Origin: an uncultured Desulfotomaculum sp.
GTDB taxonomy: Bacteria; Bacillota; Desulfotomaculia; Desulfotomaculales; Desulfotomaculaceae
DNA: 40,009 nt
Direction: 5' to 3'
NCBI GenBank assembly: GCA_946411205.1
Contig: CAMKDG010000017.1
Span: 1-40,009, forward strand
The position numbers were made by a program, and so were the translations under genes. Shown piece by piece: positions 1-7,592 of this stretch. The notes below the pieces were generated by a model. It was not told the DNA's origin, ran no database searches, and saw only the letters and a list, made by a program, of their open reading frames with translations. Within the stretch, counting starts at the first letter, position 1; each line of letters starts with the position of its first letter.

Positions 1-698
1 CTTGGGGGCAAGGCTGGGGCTGCTTTCGGTGTAGCCTTAATGGGCAGTTCGGTTAGTTTGCTTTTAATCCTGCCTTCTATCACCTTGGAAAACCGGCTCT
101 TGCGGTCTACTCTTTGGTAGACAGCATCGCTGTAGGGATTAATATAAATCACATCACAGCCCAACTTAGACAGCAAAATTAAAAAGTAAACTGCGTGTTT
201 TTTGATGTCACCGTAATACAATACCTTAGGATTCTCCTTGGCCTTACTTTGCGCCAAAGCTGGAATATACAGATGTATCCAAAGTAGCATTTTAGAGACA
301 AAGTTTTTTACCATGCCCTCATTGGACTCGGGTTCGTTTTCTATATACAATTCCAGAAGAATTTGCAAACTGTTTTTTATAGCGTTGTTGGCGGCAGGGA
401 ATAACTTGGCCTGGTCGAGTCGATCACAAATAGCCCTTGGCTCTGTACCGGTGAGACCTATCAGGGCCTGGGTTATTTTATCTGTCAGTATTTTGTTGAA
501 AGGGACGGGGAACTGGTTACTAAAATAAAGATAAAGGTCACCCAGTTGAAGCAATTCTTGATGCAGCCATGTAACCTGTTGCAGAAATTCTGCTTGGTCA
601 TCAAAACCGATCAGCCGATAAAAATAAGCACCTTGCCCTCCTTGGGTTCGTTCTTGCACAGGCAAAAGCACCTTCTGAAAAACATCACCAATTTTCAT
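1..698 (-). CDS. Partial gene, tentatively YceG-like (stress/biosynthetic-module family)
   Basis: An open minus-strand frame of 232 codons starts at ATG 698 and runs off the left edge with no stop, so only the N-terminal part is present. A purine-rich stretch (GGAGGAAAGGG) lies upstream; a TTG directly before the ATG is an alternative start, and a TAA further up blocks earlier starts. The protein opens MKIGDVFQKVLLPVQERTQG and has YFYRLIGFDD early on. Around residues 160-190 it has NPKVLYYGDIKKHAVYFL followed by LGCDVIYINP, an alternating pattern suggesting an alpha/beta fold. This recalls the YceG family found with TelA/Ter-type stress genes in Firmicutes, but that is from memory and is not secured by a catalytic motif. 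Whether the partners lie further left cannot be seen. Confidence 0.5.
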   Translation of the reverse strand, partial: MKIGDVFQKVLLPVQERTQGGQGAYFYRLIGFDDQAEFLQQVTWLHQELLQLGDLYLYFSNQFPVPFNKILTDKITQALIGLTGTEPRAICDRLDQAKLFPAANNAIKNSLQILLELYIENEPESNEGMVKNFVSKMLLWIHLYIPALAQSKAKENPKVLYYGDIKKHAVYFLILLSKLGCDVIYINPYSDAVYQRVDRKSRFSKVIEGRIKSKLTELPIKATPKAAPALPP

Positions 699-732
699 CA
701 AGAAACGACCCTTTCCTCCACGTTATACCTTA

Positions 733-761
733 ATTATAAAGGTTATTGCTAATTTTGAGAA
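733..761 (-). promoter_or_regulatory. Candidate sigma-A promoter for the partial gene at 698
   Basis: Read on the minus strand, a perfect TATAAT (complement of 733-738) is preceded by TTCTCA (complement of 756-761) with a 17-base spacer. Transcription would begin near 726, about 28 bases before the ATG. The -35 box matches four of six consensus positions. Confidence 0.5.
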
Positions 762-805
762 CCTAATGGAGCTAAAAAGTCTCTTGGCGGCAATTTATGT
801 TAGCC

Positions 806-836
806 AAAAAAGAAACCTGTGGTAGAAAACCACAGG
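806..836 (-). terminator. Rho-independent terminator after the aldehyde dehydrogenase gene
   Basis: An 8-bp stem (816-823 with 829-836) and a 5-base loop are followed on the minus strand by a run of mostly T (complement of 806-815). It lies 26 bases beyond the aldehyde dehydrogenase stop codon. Confidence 0.8.
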
Positions 837-861
837 CATAATCACCCACCGCTGACATAGT

Positions 862-2283
862 TTACATTTTTATAACCACTAGTTTCTCCTTGGTCATTTC
901 TTCGATGACATAGCGGGGACCTTCTTTGCCTATACCGCTTTGTTTCCAGCCCCCATAGGGCATGAGATCCGCCCGAAAGGTAGAAACATCATTAATGATT
1001 ACTCCCCCGGCTTCCAACTCCTCGGCACAACGGGTGGCGATCGGCAGGGAATTTGTAAAGACGGCTGACTGCAAACCGTAGCAGGAATCATTGGCTAAGG
1101 CAATGGCCTCCTCAATGGTATCGTAGGCTACAATAGTAAAGACAGGAGCAAAGACTTCCTGACAACTGCATTTCATTTGGGGTTTAACCTGGCTCAAAAT
1201 GGTCGGTTCTAAAAATGGGCCTTGGCGGCGCCCTCCTGCCAATAGCTTAGCCCCGGCAGCAACGGCCTCCTGAACCCATGCCTCAGCCCGGATGGCCTCT
1301 TGCTCGCTAATCATGGGTCCGATATCGGTAGCTGGATCTAAAGGATTACCAATTTTCAAAGTTTGGGCCAGAGCAGCCGCTTGTTTGCAGAATTCCTCGT
1401 AAATGGGAGCATGAACATAAACCCGTTGTACCGAAATACACAGCTGACCGGCATTTGCAAAGGCGGCTCGTGTGCAAGCCTGAACGGCTGCTTCTAAATC
1501 GGCATCGCCATGCACCAGGGTCGGTGAGTTGCCTCCCAGTTCTAAAGCAATGGGTCTAAAGCCCACCGTATTTTTTAGTTTCATCCCCACCTCAGCGCTG
1601 CCGGTAAAGCTATAAAAGTCAATTCGTTCATCCTTGGCCAGCGCCTCGCCCACCACTGAACCGGCACCCATCACCATGTTTAGGTAACCACTAGGCAGTC
1701 CGGCGTCCTGCATAATCTCACAGATTTTTGCTCCAATAATGGGGGTTGCACTGGCAGGTTTATACACAACAGCATTGCCGGCCGCAATGGCCGGACCAAT
1801 TTTATGGCAGGTTAGATTGGCTGGCACATTAAAGGGTGTAATGGCACAAACAACGCCCCGAGGGAATCGCTTAGTCCAAGCTTGTCGATTTTCATTGCCG
1901 GGGGAACCATCAATAGGCACGATTTCTCCATGGATACGCTTACTTTCCTCCGCTGAAAGCAGCATGGTTTGTACCGCCCGGGCTACTTCTACCTTTGCTT
2001 CTCTCAATGTTTTACCCACTTCCCGGCTGAGGGTGAAAGCTAAGTCATCCTGTCTTGCCGCTATTAATTCGCTGGCTCTCTTTAATATCTCATAGCGAAG
2101 ATAGGGAGCTAACTTTTTACTCTGAAAAGCGTTCCGAGCGGCAGCAATAGCCGCATCCACTTCCTGCGCTCCGGCAATATAATATTCCGCCAGTGTTTCT
2201 CCCGTGGACTTGTTCAAAACCTGTTCCTTTTGATGGGTAGTTACCCACTCACCGTTAATAAATAAGCGTACTTCAGCAACCAT
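862..2283 (-). CDS. NAD(P)-dependent aldehyde dehydrogenase
   Basis: This 473-aa aldehyde dehydrogenase superfamily enzyme oxidises an aldehyde to a carboxylate with NAD(P)+. Visible motifs are the oxyanion Asn in PFNVP (N152), the cofactor-binding Lys in VVYKPAS (K175), the FTGSAEVG turn, the general base in LELGG (E248) and the catalytic Cys in GQLCIS (C282). The AUG at 2283 was chosen over an upstream in-frame AUG at 2388 because AAAGGAG lies about 10 bases before it and the protein then begins with the usual FINGEW strand. It resembles lactaldehyde or semialdehyde dehydrogenases more than the long-chain enzymes, but the substrate cannot be read. A long hairpin separates it from the kor genes, and it has its own candidate promoter and a terminator, so it is probably a separate unit. 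Confidence 0.9.
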   Translation of the reverse strand: MVAEVRLFINGEWVTTHQKEQVLNKSTGETLAEYYIAGAQEVDAAIAAARNAFQSKKLAPYLRYEILKRASELIAARQDDLAFTLSREVGKTLREAKVEVARAVQTMLLSAEESKRIHGEIVPIDGSPGNENRQAWTKRFPRGVVCAITPFNVPANLTCHKIGPAIAAGNAVVYKPASATPIIGAKICEIMQDAGLPSGYLNMVMGAGSVVGEALAKDERIDFYSFTGSAEVGMKLKNTVGFRPIALELGGNSPTLVHGDADLEAAVQACTRAAFANAGQLCISVQRVYVHAPIYEEFCKQAAALAQTLKIGNPLDPATDIGPMISEQEAIRAEAWVQEAVAAGAKLLAGGRRQGPFLEPTILSQVKPQMKCSCQEVFAPVFTIVAYDTIEEAIALANDSCYGLQSAVFTNSLPIATRCAEELEAGGVIINDVSTFRADLMPYGGWKQSGIGKEGPRYVIEEMTKEKLVVIKM

Positions 2284-2336
2284 TTTGTATAACTTCTCCT
2301 TTAAAATAAATAGTAGTTTCTTTAGCCTCTGGAGAA

Positions 2337-2366
2337 ATTGTATCACCTTTCTCAGGGTTGAAACAA
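2337..2366 (-). promoter_or_regulatory. Candidate sigma-A promoter for the aldehyde dehydrogenase gene
   Basis: On the minus strand TTGTTT (complement of 2361-2366) and TACAAT (complement of 2337-2342) are separated by 18 bases. The predicted start of transcription is about 45 bases before the chosen AUG. No -24/-12 element was found here. Confidence 0.4.
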
Positions 2367-2401
2367 TATCCCAGTCCCTGCGCTTCATGATCTCACAGCG
2401 C

Positions 2402-2446
2402 GAAACAGCAAGCGCACAGGAATTCGTCCTGTGCGCTTGCTGTTTC
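2402..2446. repeat. Perfect 20-bp inverted repeat between korC and the aldehyde dehydrogenase gene
   Basis: The arms 2402-2421 and 2427-2446 are exact reverse complements around a 5-base loop. No clear T-run follows on either strand, so it is not a classical terminator. Its position just past korC suggests an operon boundary or an RNA 3-prime stabiliser. Confidence 0.85.
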
Positions 2447-2493
2447 CGTATTCAGTTGCCGTTCTTAAATTATCCCTATGATACTTTTCTAGA

Positions 2494-3060
2494 TTAATTT
2501 TCTCCAACCACAGCACTTATCAAGGCTTGCTCAGCCAAGCCAAACCCTAATTCCAGTGCTTTGCGGTTCATATCTTCTGTACCTTTAGGCACCCGGCGCA
2601 GCAGAGCTGTTGTCACCGATTCTTTACTAACCATATTCGATAACGCCGACAAAGCTCCCAGGGCCACTACATTGGCTACCAGTTCTCGACCCACCTGTTT
2701 ACGAGCTGTTTCGGTGATCGGTAACGAGTACACTCTGGCTTTACTCGGTGGCACATGGTTTACCAAGCCGGAGTCCACGATGGCCAGCCCATTTTCTTTG
2801 CAGCCAGTCATGTATTTTAGCACAGACTCCTGGTTTAAACCCAAAAATACATCCGGTCGTTCTACCTTGGGATAATCAATTTCCTCCGGACTGATGATCA
2901 CTTCTGCTTTACTGGCGCCACCTCGGGCAGCAGGCCCATAGGACTGCGTTTGTACCACGTTTTGCCCATCAATAATGGCTGCTTCTGCCAAAATAATTCC
3001 AGCGAGAATAAGTCCTTGACCACCGGAACCACTTAGTCTTACTTCCCATGTTCCTGGCAT
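2494..3060 (-). CDS. korC: 2-oxoacid:ferredoxin oxidoreductase, gamma subunit
   Basis: This 188-aa protein is the gamma subunit (or domain) of a pyruvate/2-oxoacid:ferredoxin oxidoreductase, which converts a 2-oxo acid and CoA to acyl-CoA, CO2 and reduced ferredoxin. The family signature GSGGQG is at residues 11-16, and SYGPAARGGASKAEVIIS at about 40-57 is the conserved second motif. The AUG at 3060 is preceded by a strong GGGAGG; the upstream in-frame AUG at 3093 sits inside a hairpin arm and has no ribosome site. It is the last kor gene and is separated from korB by about 110 bases holding an inverted repeat, unlike the overlapping korD-A-B genes. The specific 2-oxo acid (2-oxoglutarate, ketoisovalerate or other) is not resolved. 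Confidence 0.9.
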   Translation of the reverse strand: MPGTWEVRLSGSGGQGLILAGIILAEAAIIDGQNVVQTQSYGPAARGGASKAEVIISPEEIDYPKVERPDVFLGLNQESVLKYMTGCKENGLAIVDSGLVNHVPPSKARVYSLPITETARKQVGRELVANVVALGALSALSNMVSKESVTTALLRRVPKGTEDMNRKALELGFGLAEQALISAVVGEN

Positions 3061-3088
3061 AATCCTTACCTCCCTCGCAATTTTTCTC

Positions 3089-3129
3089 GGCATATCAAAA
3101 CGTTAAAGCCTTCTGATATGCCTAAGGGC
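3089..3129 (-). repeat. Inverted-repeat element in the korB-korC gap, copy 1
   Basis: Arms 3089-3097 and 3114-3122 form a 9-bp stem (GGCATATCA with TGATATGCC) around 16 bases. The 15-base core GATATGCCTAAGGGC (3115-3129) recurs exactly at 11045-11059. The hairpin ends 28 bases before the korC start codon. Confidence 0.7.
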
Positions 3130-3170
3130 GTTAACTCTAAAGGCTCTTGTACCCGTGTTAGGGTATGGTG

Positions 3171-3980
3171 TTAACCAAGTTTTTCTAACAGTTTCTGATA
3201 TTCGGTCGTATACTCTGGTGCCTCGGTTTTATGCAACACACCAACAATGAATTTATCTGCCCGTTCTTCGGGCGTTAAATTTTCATATCGCATGGCGGAA
3301 ATACCATGATCCCGCTGCCATTTTAACATATCTGCCGGAGTTCCCATTTTATTCTGCCGACCAAAGGAGGTTGGGCAGTGTGTGATCACTTCTATGAGCG
3401 AAAAGCCTTTGTTTTTATAACCTTCAATAATGAGGTCCGTTAATTGTTTGGCATGGTAGGTGGTCGTTCTAGCCACAAAGGTGGCTCCTGCAGCAATCGC
3501 TAAATCAGTTAGGTTAAAAGGACGTTCCAGGTTGCCGTAGGGAGAAGTGGTAGCTCGGCAGGAGTTGGGGGTCATCGGTGAATACTGACCACCAGTCATC
3601 CCATAAATGTTATTATTAAATACTATGGTGGTAAGGTTAATATTGCGACGGGCAGCATGAATAAAATGGTTGCCGCCAATGGCCGTACAATCTCCGTCAC
3701 CGGTGAGAACAAAAACATTTAGCTCCGGTTTGGCAAATTTAACCCCCGTGGCAAAGGCCAGTGCCCGACCGTGGGTAGTATGCAACGTATCAAAATCCAG
3801 ATAGCCGGAAGCCCTCGCAGCACAGCCAATACCGGAAACTATTGTCGTACGATCCTGATCCAGACATAATTTATCGATAGCCTTGACCAGACTGTGTAGT
3901 ATAATGCCGTTACCACAGCCGGGGCACCACATATGGGGCAACTTTTCCAGCCGAAAATATTGTTCAATTTCCGGGAGCAT
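3171..3980 (-). CDS. korB: 2-oxoacid:ferredoxin oxidoreductase, beta (thiamine diphosphate) subunit
   Basis: This 269-aa beta subunit binds thiamine diphosphate and carries out decarboxylation of the 2-oxo acid. The N-terminal cluster/cofactor motif WCPGCGNG is at about residues 18-24. The TPP/Mg motif begins TGDGDCTAIGGNH and ends about 30 residues later in VFNNNIYGMTGGQ. Two AUG codons lie six bases apart. The second (3980) is chosen because GGGAGGT is too close to the first (3986). The 5-prime end overlaps korA, consistent with translational coupling. The length fits the separate beta subunits of four-subunit enzymes. Confidence 0.92.
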   Translation of the reverse strand: MLPEIEQYFRLEKLPHMWCPGCGNGIILHSLVKAIDKLCLDQDRTTIVSGIGCAARASGYLDFDTLHTTHGRALAFATGVKFAKPELNVFVLTGDGDCTAIGGNHFIHAARRNINLTTIVFNNNIYGMTGGQYSPMTPNSCRATTSPYGNLERPFNLTDLAIAAGATFVARTTTYHAKQLTDLIIEGYKNKGFSLIEVITHCPTSFGRQNKMGTPADMLKWQRDHGISAMRYENLTPEERADKFIVGVLHKTEAPEYTTEYQKLLEKLG

Positions 3981-5115
3981 GTTCATACACCTCCCTGATT
4001 TTAGTTAAAATAACATCCGGTAGGGTTAATTCTCCGTTACTTTGTAGGCAGCTATGTACTTCACAACGACCTGCAGCGACCCGCTGAACCTCCAAAAGCA
4101 GTTGACCGTAGTTCATTTCTGCTACCAGCAATTTCTTCCCGCTGGCGGCCAATTCTCCAATGGCTGCCTCCGGGAAAGGCCAAATGGTCTGAGGACGGAA
4201 AACACCAACTTTATGGCCTTCCTGACGGGCTAGCTTAACTGCCCTACTAACAGCCCGGGCAGTTCCTCCGTAGGCAATAACCACTAAATCTGCATCCGCT
4301 GTCTCTTCACTGCTATAGGTGATAATTTCATCCAAGTGTTGATTGATTTTCTCATGTAAACGCTTTAATTGCCAATCGATAATCTCCGGTTTCTCGGTGG
4401 CAAAACCGCTTTCATCGTGGAATAGCCCCGTGACATGATAGCGATAACCCTCACCAAAGCAGGCCATGGGTGGTGTCTTGTCGCTATCCGCTTTGTAGGG
4501 ATAATAATTCTCCCGGCTACATGTGGGCTTAACCCGGTCTACCACGGGCAAGTCGCCAGGCTGCGGTAACGTTACCTTCTCCCGCATGTGGCCAACCACT
4601 TCATCCATTAAGAGAATGACGGGAACTCTAAATTGTTCTGCTAGATTGAAGGCCCTTACTGTTAGCTCAAAGGCTTCCTTGACAGAAGAGGGCGTGAGGG
4701 CAATAATGGGATGATCTCCGTGGGTACCCCAGCGAGCCTGCATGACATCTCCCTGGGCCGGGGCGGTAGCCACACCGGTACTGGGGCCAAGACGCTGCAC
4801 ATTAGCAATGACGCAGGGTATTTCTGCCATACAGGCGTAACCAATGTTCTCTTGCTTTAAAGAAAAACCAGGGCCACTGGTAGCGGTCATTACTTTGGCT
4901 CCGGTGAGTGACCCACCAATGATCGCTGCCATACTGGCAATTTCATCTTCCATTTGGAGGAACTTACCTCCCACCTGAGGTAATCGTCTAGCCAAAATTT
5001 CAGCAATTTCGGTGGAGGGTGTAATGGGATAACCAGCATAAAAACGCATTCCGGCATAAATAGCTCCCTCGGCACAGGCTTCGTTTCCCTGTACCAGACG
5101 TGGTTCTGTACTCAT
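3964..5115 (-). CDS. korA: 2-oxoacid:ferredoxin oxidoreductase, alpha subunit
   Basis: This 383-aa alpha subunit carries the pyrimidine-binding and transketolase C-terminal-like domains of the 2-oxoacid:ferredoxin oxidoreductase. Recognisable stretches are AGYPITPSTEIAE near the N terminus, TSGPGFSLKQENIGYA, and QRLGPSTGVATAPAQGD with WGTHGDHP just after, typical of the Kor/Vor alpha family. Unlike some KorA proteins it has no fused gamma domain; gamma is the separate korC gene. The start has GGAGGT about 10 bases upstream and overlaps the korD stop codon in an ATGA. Alpha-family members for 2-oxoglutarate and for branched 2-oxo acids are hard to separate by eye, so the kor symbol is a family label and vor is an alternative. 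Confidence 0.9.
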   Translation of the reverse strand: MSTEPRLVQGNEACAEGAIYAGMRFYAGYPITPSTEIAEILARRLPQVGGKFLQMEDEIASMAAIIGGSLTGAKVMTATSGPGFSLKQENIGYACMAEIPCVIANVQRLGPSTGVATAPAQGDVMQARWGTHGDHPIIALTPSSVKEAFELTVRAFNLAEQFRVPVILLMDEVVGHMREKVTLPQPGDLPVVDRVKPTCSRENYYPYKADSDKTPPMACFGEGYRYHVTGLFHDESGFATEKPEIIDWQLKRLHEKINQHLDEIITYSSEETADADLVVIAYGGTARAVSRAVKLARQEGHKVGVFRPQTIWPFPEAAIGELAASGKKLLVAEMNYGQLLLEVQRVAAGRCEVHSCLQSNGELTLPDVILTKIREVYEHAPGN

Positions 5116-5339
5116 GCTTCTTCCACCTCCAAAGTAATGGCATAATCCGGGCAGAAGTTTTCACAAATTCCACAACCCACGCACTTTTCCGGTTGAGCCA
5201 CCTCTACCCTGTTGCCTTCCCCGAAGGCTAACACGGTCTTATTACAGAAGGCGATACAGATACCGCACTTTTTACACCAGGCCTGATTAATGACAACCTT
5301 TGTTTGTGGCAATTTTGGAACCGCCGAGAGTTCTGTCAC
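5112..5339 (-). CDS. korD: 2-oxoacid:ferredoxin oxidoreductase, delta (ferredoxin) subunit
   Basis: This small 2x[4Fe-4S] ferredoxin-like subunit passes electrons out of the oxidoreductase. With a GTG start at 5339 it is 75 aa, with cluster motifs CKKCGICIAFC (C22, C25, C28, C32) and CVGCGICENFCP (C53, C56, C59, C63). The GTG has AGGGAG seven bases upstream. An in-frame TTG at 5357 would add six residues, but its ribosome site lies in a GGGG/CCCC palindrome, so I prefer 5339 while the start stays uncertain. It is the first gene of korD-A-B-C and its stop overlaps the korA start by four bases. Confidence 0.88.
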   Translation of the reverse strand: MTELSAVPKLPQTKVVINQAWCKKCGICIAFCNKTVLAFGEGNRVEVAQPEKCVGCGICENFCPDYAITLEVEEA

Positions 5340-5650
5340 ACTTTCACTCCCTGTCAAGGGGTTACCCCCTAAAATTTGTCAAAAAAGACGAATGTATTCT
5401 AACTATTTAGATAATTAAGAATAGATTACCTCCTACTTTATGTTACGTCAAGGGGTAAAGATGTCATTGGCCTTTTGACCCTCAAGCAAAGGGCCTTCCC
5501 CCGTCCTGCGAAGTGTAGGATAGGTCTCGGAGCTGGCCATTGACCACTACGGTCATGACCAGCTCCGAATTCATTTTTATTTGCTGCAATATTTCTGCCT
5601 TGCCTGCCTACCTACCTACGAAGATGTCATGGGTATAGGATATGATATTA
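5340..5650. other. Intergenic region between the dehydrogenase operon and korD
   Basis: No gene is seen here. It holds an imperfect inverted repeat (5527-5545 with 5551-5568) that could end the dehydrogenase transcript but has no T-run. There is a short tetranucleotide-like stretch of TGCC/TACC units near 5598-5621. On the minus strand, GG and TTTGC at about 5486-5499 weakly resemble a -24/-12 promoter for korD. Confidence 0.6.
5527..5568. repeat. Inverted repeat downstream of the dehydrogenase operon
   Basis: The outer arms CGGAGCTGG and CCAGCTCCG pair exactly. The inner arms CATTGACC and GGTCATG pair with one bulge, around the 5-base loop ACTAC. No T-tract follows on the minus strand, so the terminator role is unproven. 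Confidence 0.7.
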
Positions 5651-6799
5651 CTACACCACCGAAGGCTCCACAAACAATTCTCCCCGGGCAAAGCGGCTAA
5701 AGTCGAACATACTGATGGGTAGGCTGGTTTCCTCACCTAAAATGTGTTCCGCCATCAGTTTGCCGGTCATCGGCGCAATCATAAAGCCATGGCCAGAGAA
5801 GCCCGCAGCTAGATGAACCCCTTCAAAACCGGGAACACTGCCTAAAATCTGCTGACGATCTGGAGTAAGGTCGTAAAGACCGGCCCACTGACGTACTACC
5901 CGAAGATTGGCTAGTGGTGGCAGCAAGAAAGTAGCCTTGGCAGCCATCTCGTGCAGAAACTGCCAGCTGCCGTTAAAGTTATATTCCTTTGGTTCGTTGG
6001 GGTCACCCAGTCCCATGACAAAGCTGCCGTGAGGCACCTGCTGACAGTACAACCCATGATAGAAACTCATAACCATGGGACCCTGCATCATCTCTACCGG
6101 CTCAGTGACTAAGATTTGGTGACGCTCAGGTGTAATGGGTAAATCGATGTCGATGGTGGCGGCTAACTCCCGGGAATAGGAACCGGCACAAAGTACTACC
6201 ACAGGAGTTTTGATGACACCTTTGTCAGTCTCCACCCCGGTAATCCTGCCATCCTGGGCCAGCAATTGCTTGACCTCGGTGTACGTCATAATTTCTACAC
6301 CCAGACGCTCTGCTGCCTTGGCATAGGCATCGGTGGTTTTGAAGGGGTTACAATGACCATCCTTGCCACAGAAAGTTGCTCCCAGTAAACCTTGGGTATT
6401 TAAATGAGGTACGATCTCTTGGGATTCTTCCGGGGTAACCCAGCGAGAAGGAATCCCCAATTTGTGCTGTACTCCCAGGTTTTTGTGGAATTGTTCTACC
6501 ATCTTTTCCGTATAGGCTAACAGCAAGTAGCCTCCTTGCTTAAATTCGATACTGTCCTGATAACCCAGTTCTTCCTCCAAGTTTTCAAACATTTCGATAC
6601 TGTTTTTGGCCAGTAGGCAGTTAGTTTCGGTACCAAACTGCATACGCACACCGGCACCGCAGCGTCCGGTAGCACCGCTGGTGAGGTATTTCTTCTCAAT
6701 GAGAACAATGTTTTTAGCACCTTTTTTAGCTAGATTATAAGCAATGGAGCAACCAATGACACCACCGCCAATAATTACATAATCTGCTGTTTTATTCAT
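5651..6799 (-). CDS. FAD-dependent amino-acid/amine dehydrogenase catalytic subunit (SoxB / PDH-beta / HcnC type)
   Basis: This 382-aa flavoprotein belongs to the DAO (D-amino-acid oxidase / sarcosine oxidase) family and is probably the subunit where an amino acid or secondary amine is oxidised. The FAD-binding Rossmann motif VIIGGGVIGCSIAYNLAKKG occupies the first 30 residues and ends in an acidic LIEK strand. TSGATGRCGAGVRMQFGTE near residues 42-60 is typical of the archaeal proline dehydrogenase beta and sarcosine oxidase beta groups. The C-terminal GFSGHGFMIAPMTGKLMAE is the second FAD-contact block of the family. The start overlaps the preceding 2Fe-2S gene and has GGGAGGT upstream. The neighbouring genes fit a multi-subunit dye- or ferredoxin-linked dehydrogenase rather than an H2O2-forming oxidase. 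The substrate (proline, hydroxyproline, sarcosine, opine or other) is not determined. Confidence 0.85.
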   Translation of the reverse strand: MNKTADYVIIGGGVIGCSIAYNLAKKGAKNIVLIEKKYLTSGATGRCGAGVRMQFGTETNCLLAKNSIEMFENLEEELGYQDSIEFKQGGYLLLAYTEKMVEQFHKNLGVQHKLGIPSRWVTPEESQEIVPHLNTQGLLGATFCGKDGHCNPFKTTDAYAKAAERLGVEIMTYTEVKQLLAQDGRITGVETDKGVIKTPVVVLCAGSYSRELAATIDIDLPITPERHQILVTEPVEMMQGPMVMSFYHGLYCQQVPHGSFVMGLGDPNEPKEYNFNGSWQFLHEMAAKATFLLPPLANLRVVRQWAGLYDLTPDRQQILGSVPGFEGVHLAAGFSGHGFMIAPMTGKLMAEHILGEETSLPISMFDFSRFARGELFVEPSVV

Positions 6800-7082
6800 G
6801 GTTGATACCTCCCGCCAGTACTCCCAGTTTCACCGCAGTGGTGGGTTGACGAAATACCGTGAGGGGGATATCCTTGACCGGGCGTCCGGTAGCCCTGGCA
6901 ATTTCATTGACCAGTAAAGGAGTACAGGTACGTCCTTGACAAGGTCCCATACCGACCCGCAGTAACCGTTTTAGCTGTTCTAAATCGGTAATGCCTTGAT
7001 TGATGTACTCTCGAATTTCATCTAAGGTAATATCCTCGCAACGACACAGGATGGTAAGGTTTTTATCTTTTTCTTGACACAT
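6792..7082 (-). CDS. BFD-type [2Fe-2S] subunit of the dehydrogenase complex
   Basis: This 96-aa protein is a stand-alone BFD-like [2Fe-2S] domain with ligands in CRCED (C13, C15) and GPCQGRTC (C48, C53), the C-x-C / C-x4-C arrangement of that family. In HcnB, in the sarcosine oxidase alpha chain and in archaeal proline dehydrogenase alpha, this domain is fused to the C terminus of the pyridine-nucleotide/FAD subunit. Here it is a separate gene, presumably acting as an electron wire between flavins. AGGAGGT precedes the AUG at 7082, which follows the upstream stop by one base. The 3-prime end overlaps the flavoprotein gene by eight bases. Confidence 0.85.
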   Translation of the reverse strand: MCQEKDKNLTILCRCEDITLDEIREYINQGITDLEQLKRLLRVGMGPCQGRTCTPLLVNEIARATGRPVKDIPLTVFRQPTTAVKLGVLAGGINHE

Positions 7083-7083
7083 C

Positions 7084-7578
7084 TTACCGCACCTCCTTAA
7101 CTCTGAAGTGCCGGACTTCCATCATTTGTTCCTTGGGCACTGCCAACCAAACAATGACAGTACGATCCTGTACCTTGGTGTTTTGTACCTTGATCACCTT
7201 AGCCTCTGCCACTGCTTGCCCGCCGCGATTAATGGCCGTAACAATTTCGCCAACCTCCGGTAAGGGCAAAAACTCGTAGGGGATCTTCACCAGGGCTTCG
7301 TTATCGGAGTAGGTGGCATCTACCACAAAGATAGCTAAGCCAGGACAACGACTCATGCAGGAACCACAGCCGTTGCATTTATCAAAATTAATTTGTGGAC
7401 GTTCATTAATATCATTAAATTCTTGAATAGCTCCCTGTTTACAACTGTGGTAGCAGGGATCGCAGGGTATATTTTGAAAGCACTCGGCAATAGCCACGGG
7501 ACCTTTGGTTAAACGTTCCGTAGGCGGCACTACCGAGGTCACATCTTCCGCGGTAGGGATTCCGTTTTGTGCCAGCAT
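7084..7578 (-). CDS. Ferredoxin-like 4Fe-4S subunit of the dehydrogenase complex
   Basis: This 164-aa iron-sulfur protein has two cluster motifs. One is degenerate, C33-x5-C39-x2-C42-x3-C46 (around IPCDPCYHSCKQGAI), and one is canonical, C68-x2-C71-x2-C74-x3-C78 (CNGCGSCMSRCP). The C-terminal half (about 90-164) has no cysteines and is predicted to be beta-rich. Similar Fe-S subunits accompany dye-linked proline dehydrogenases. It probably links the complex to ferredoxin or another carrier. AAAGGAG lies before the AUG at 7578. It sits between the NAD/FAD subunit and the 2Fe-2S subunit in a tightly spaced five-gene operon. Confidence 0.82.
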   Translation of the reverse strand: MLAQNGIPTAEDVTSVVPPTERLTKGPVAIAECFQNIPCDPCYHSCKQGAIQEFNDINERPQINFDKCNGCGSCMSRCPGLAIFVVDATYSDNEALVKIPYEFLPLPEVGEIVTAINRGGQAVAEAKVIKVQNTKVQDRTVIVWLAVPKEQMMEVRHFRVKEVR

Positions 7579-7592
7579 AACATCTCACTCCT

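Noticed and set aside
238-752. Two plus-strand reading frames at 238-528 and 546-752
   Set aside because: They lie antisense to a continuous 232-codon minus-strand frame that has a promoter, ribosome site and recognisable protein character. The plus-strand translations look like shadows.
5486-5499. GG-N10-GC match upstream of korD
   Set aside because: Only the GG and TTTGC agree with the consensus and the CA of the -24 box is missing. It is kept as a weak possibility and not listed as a promoter.
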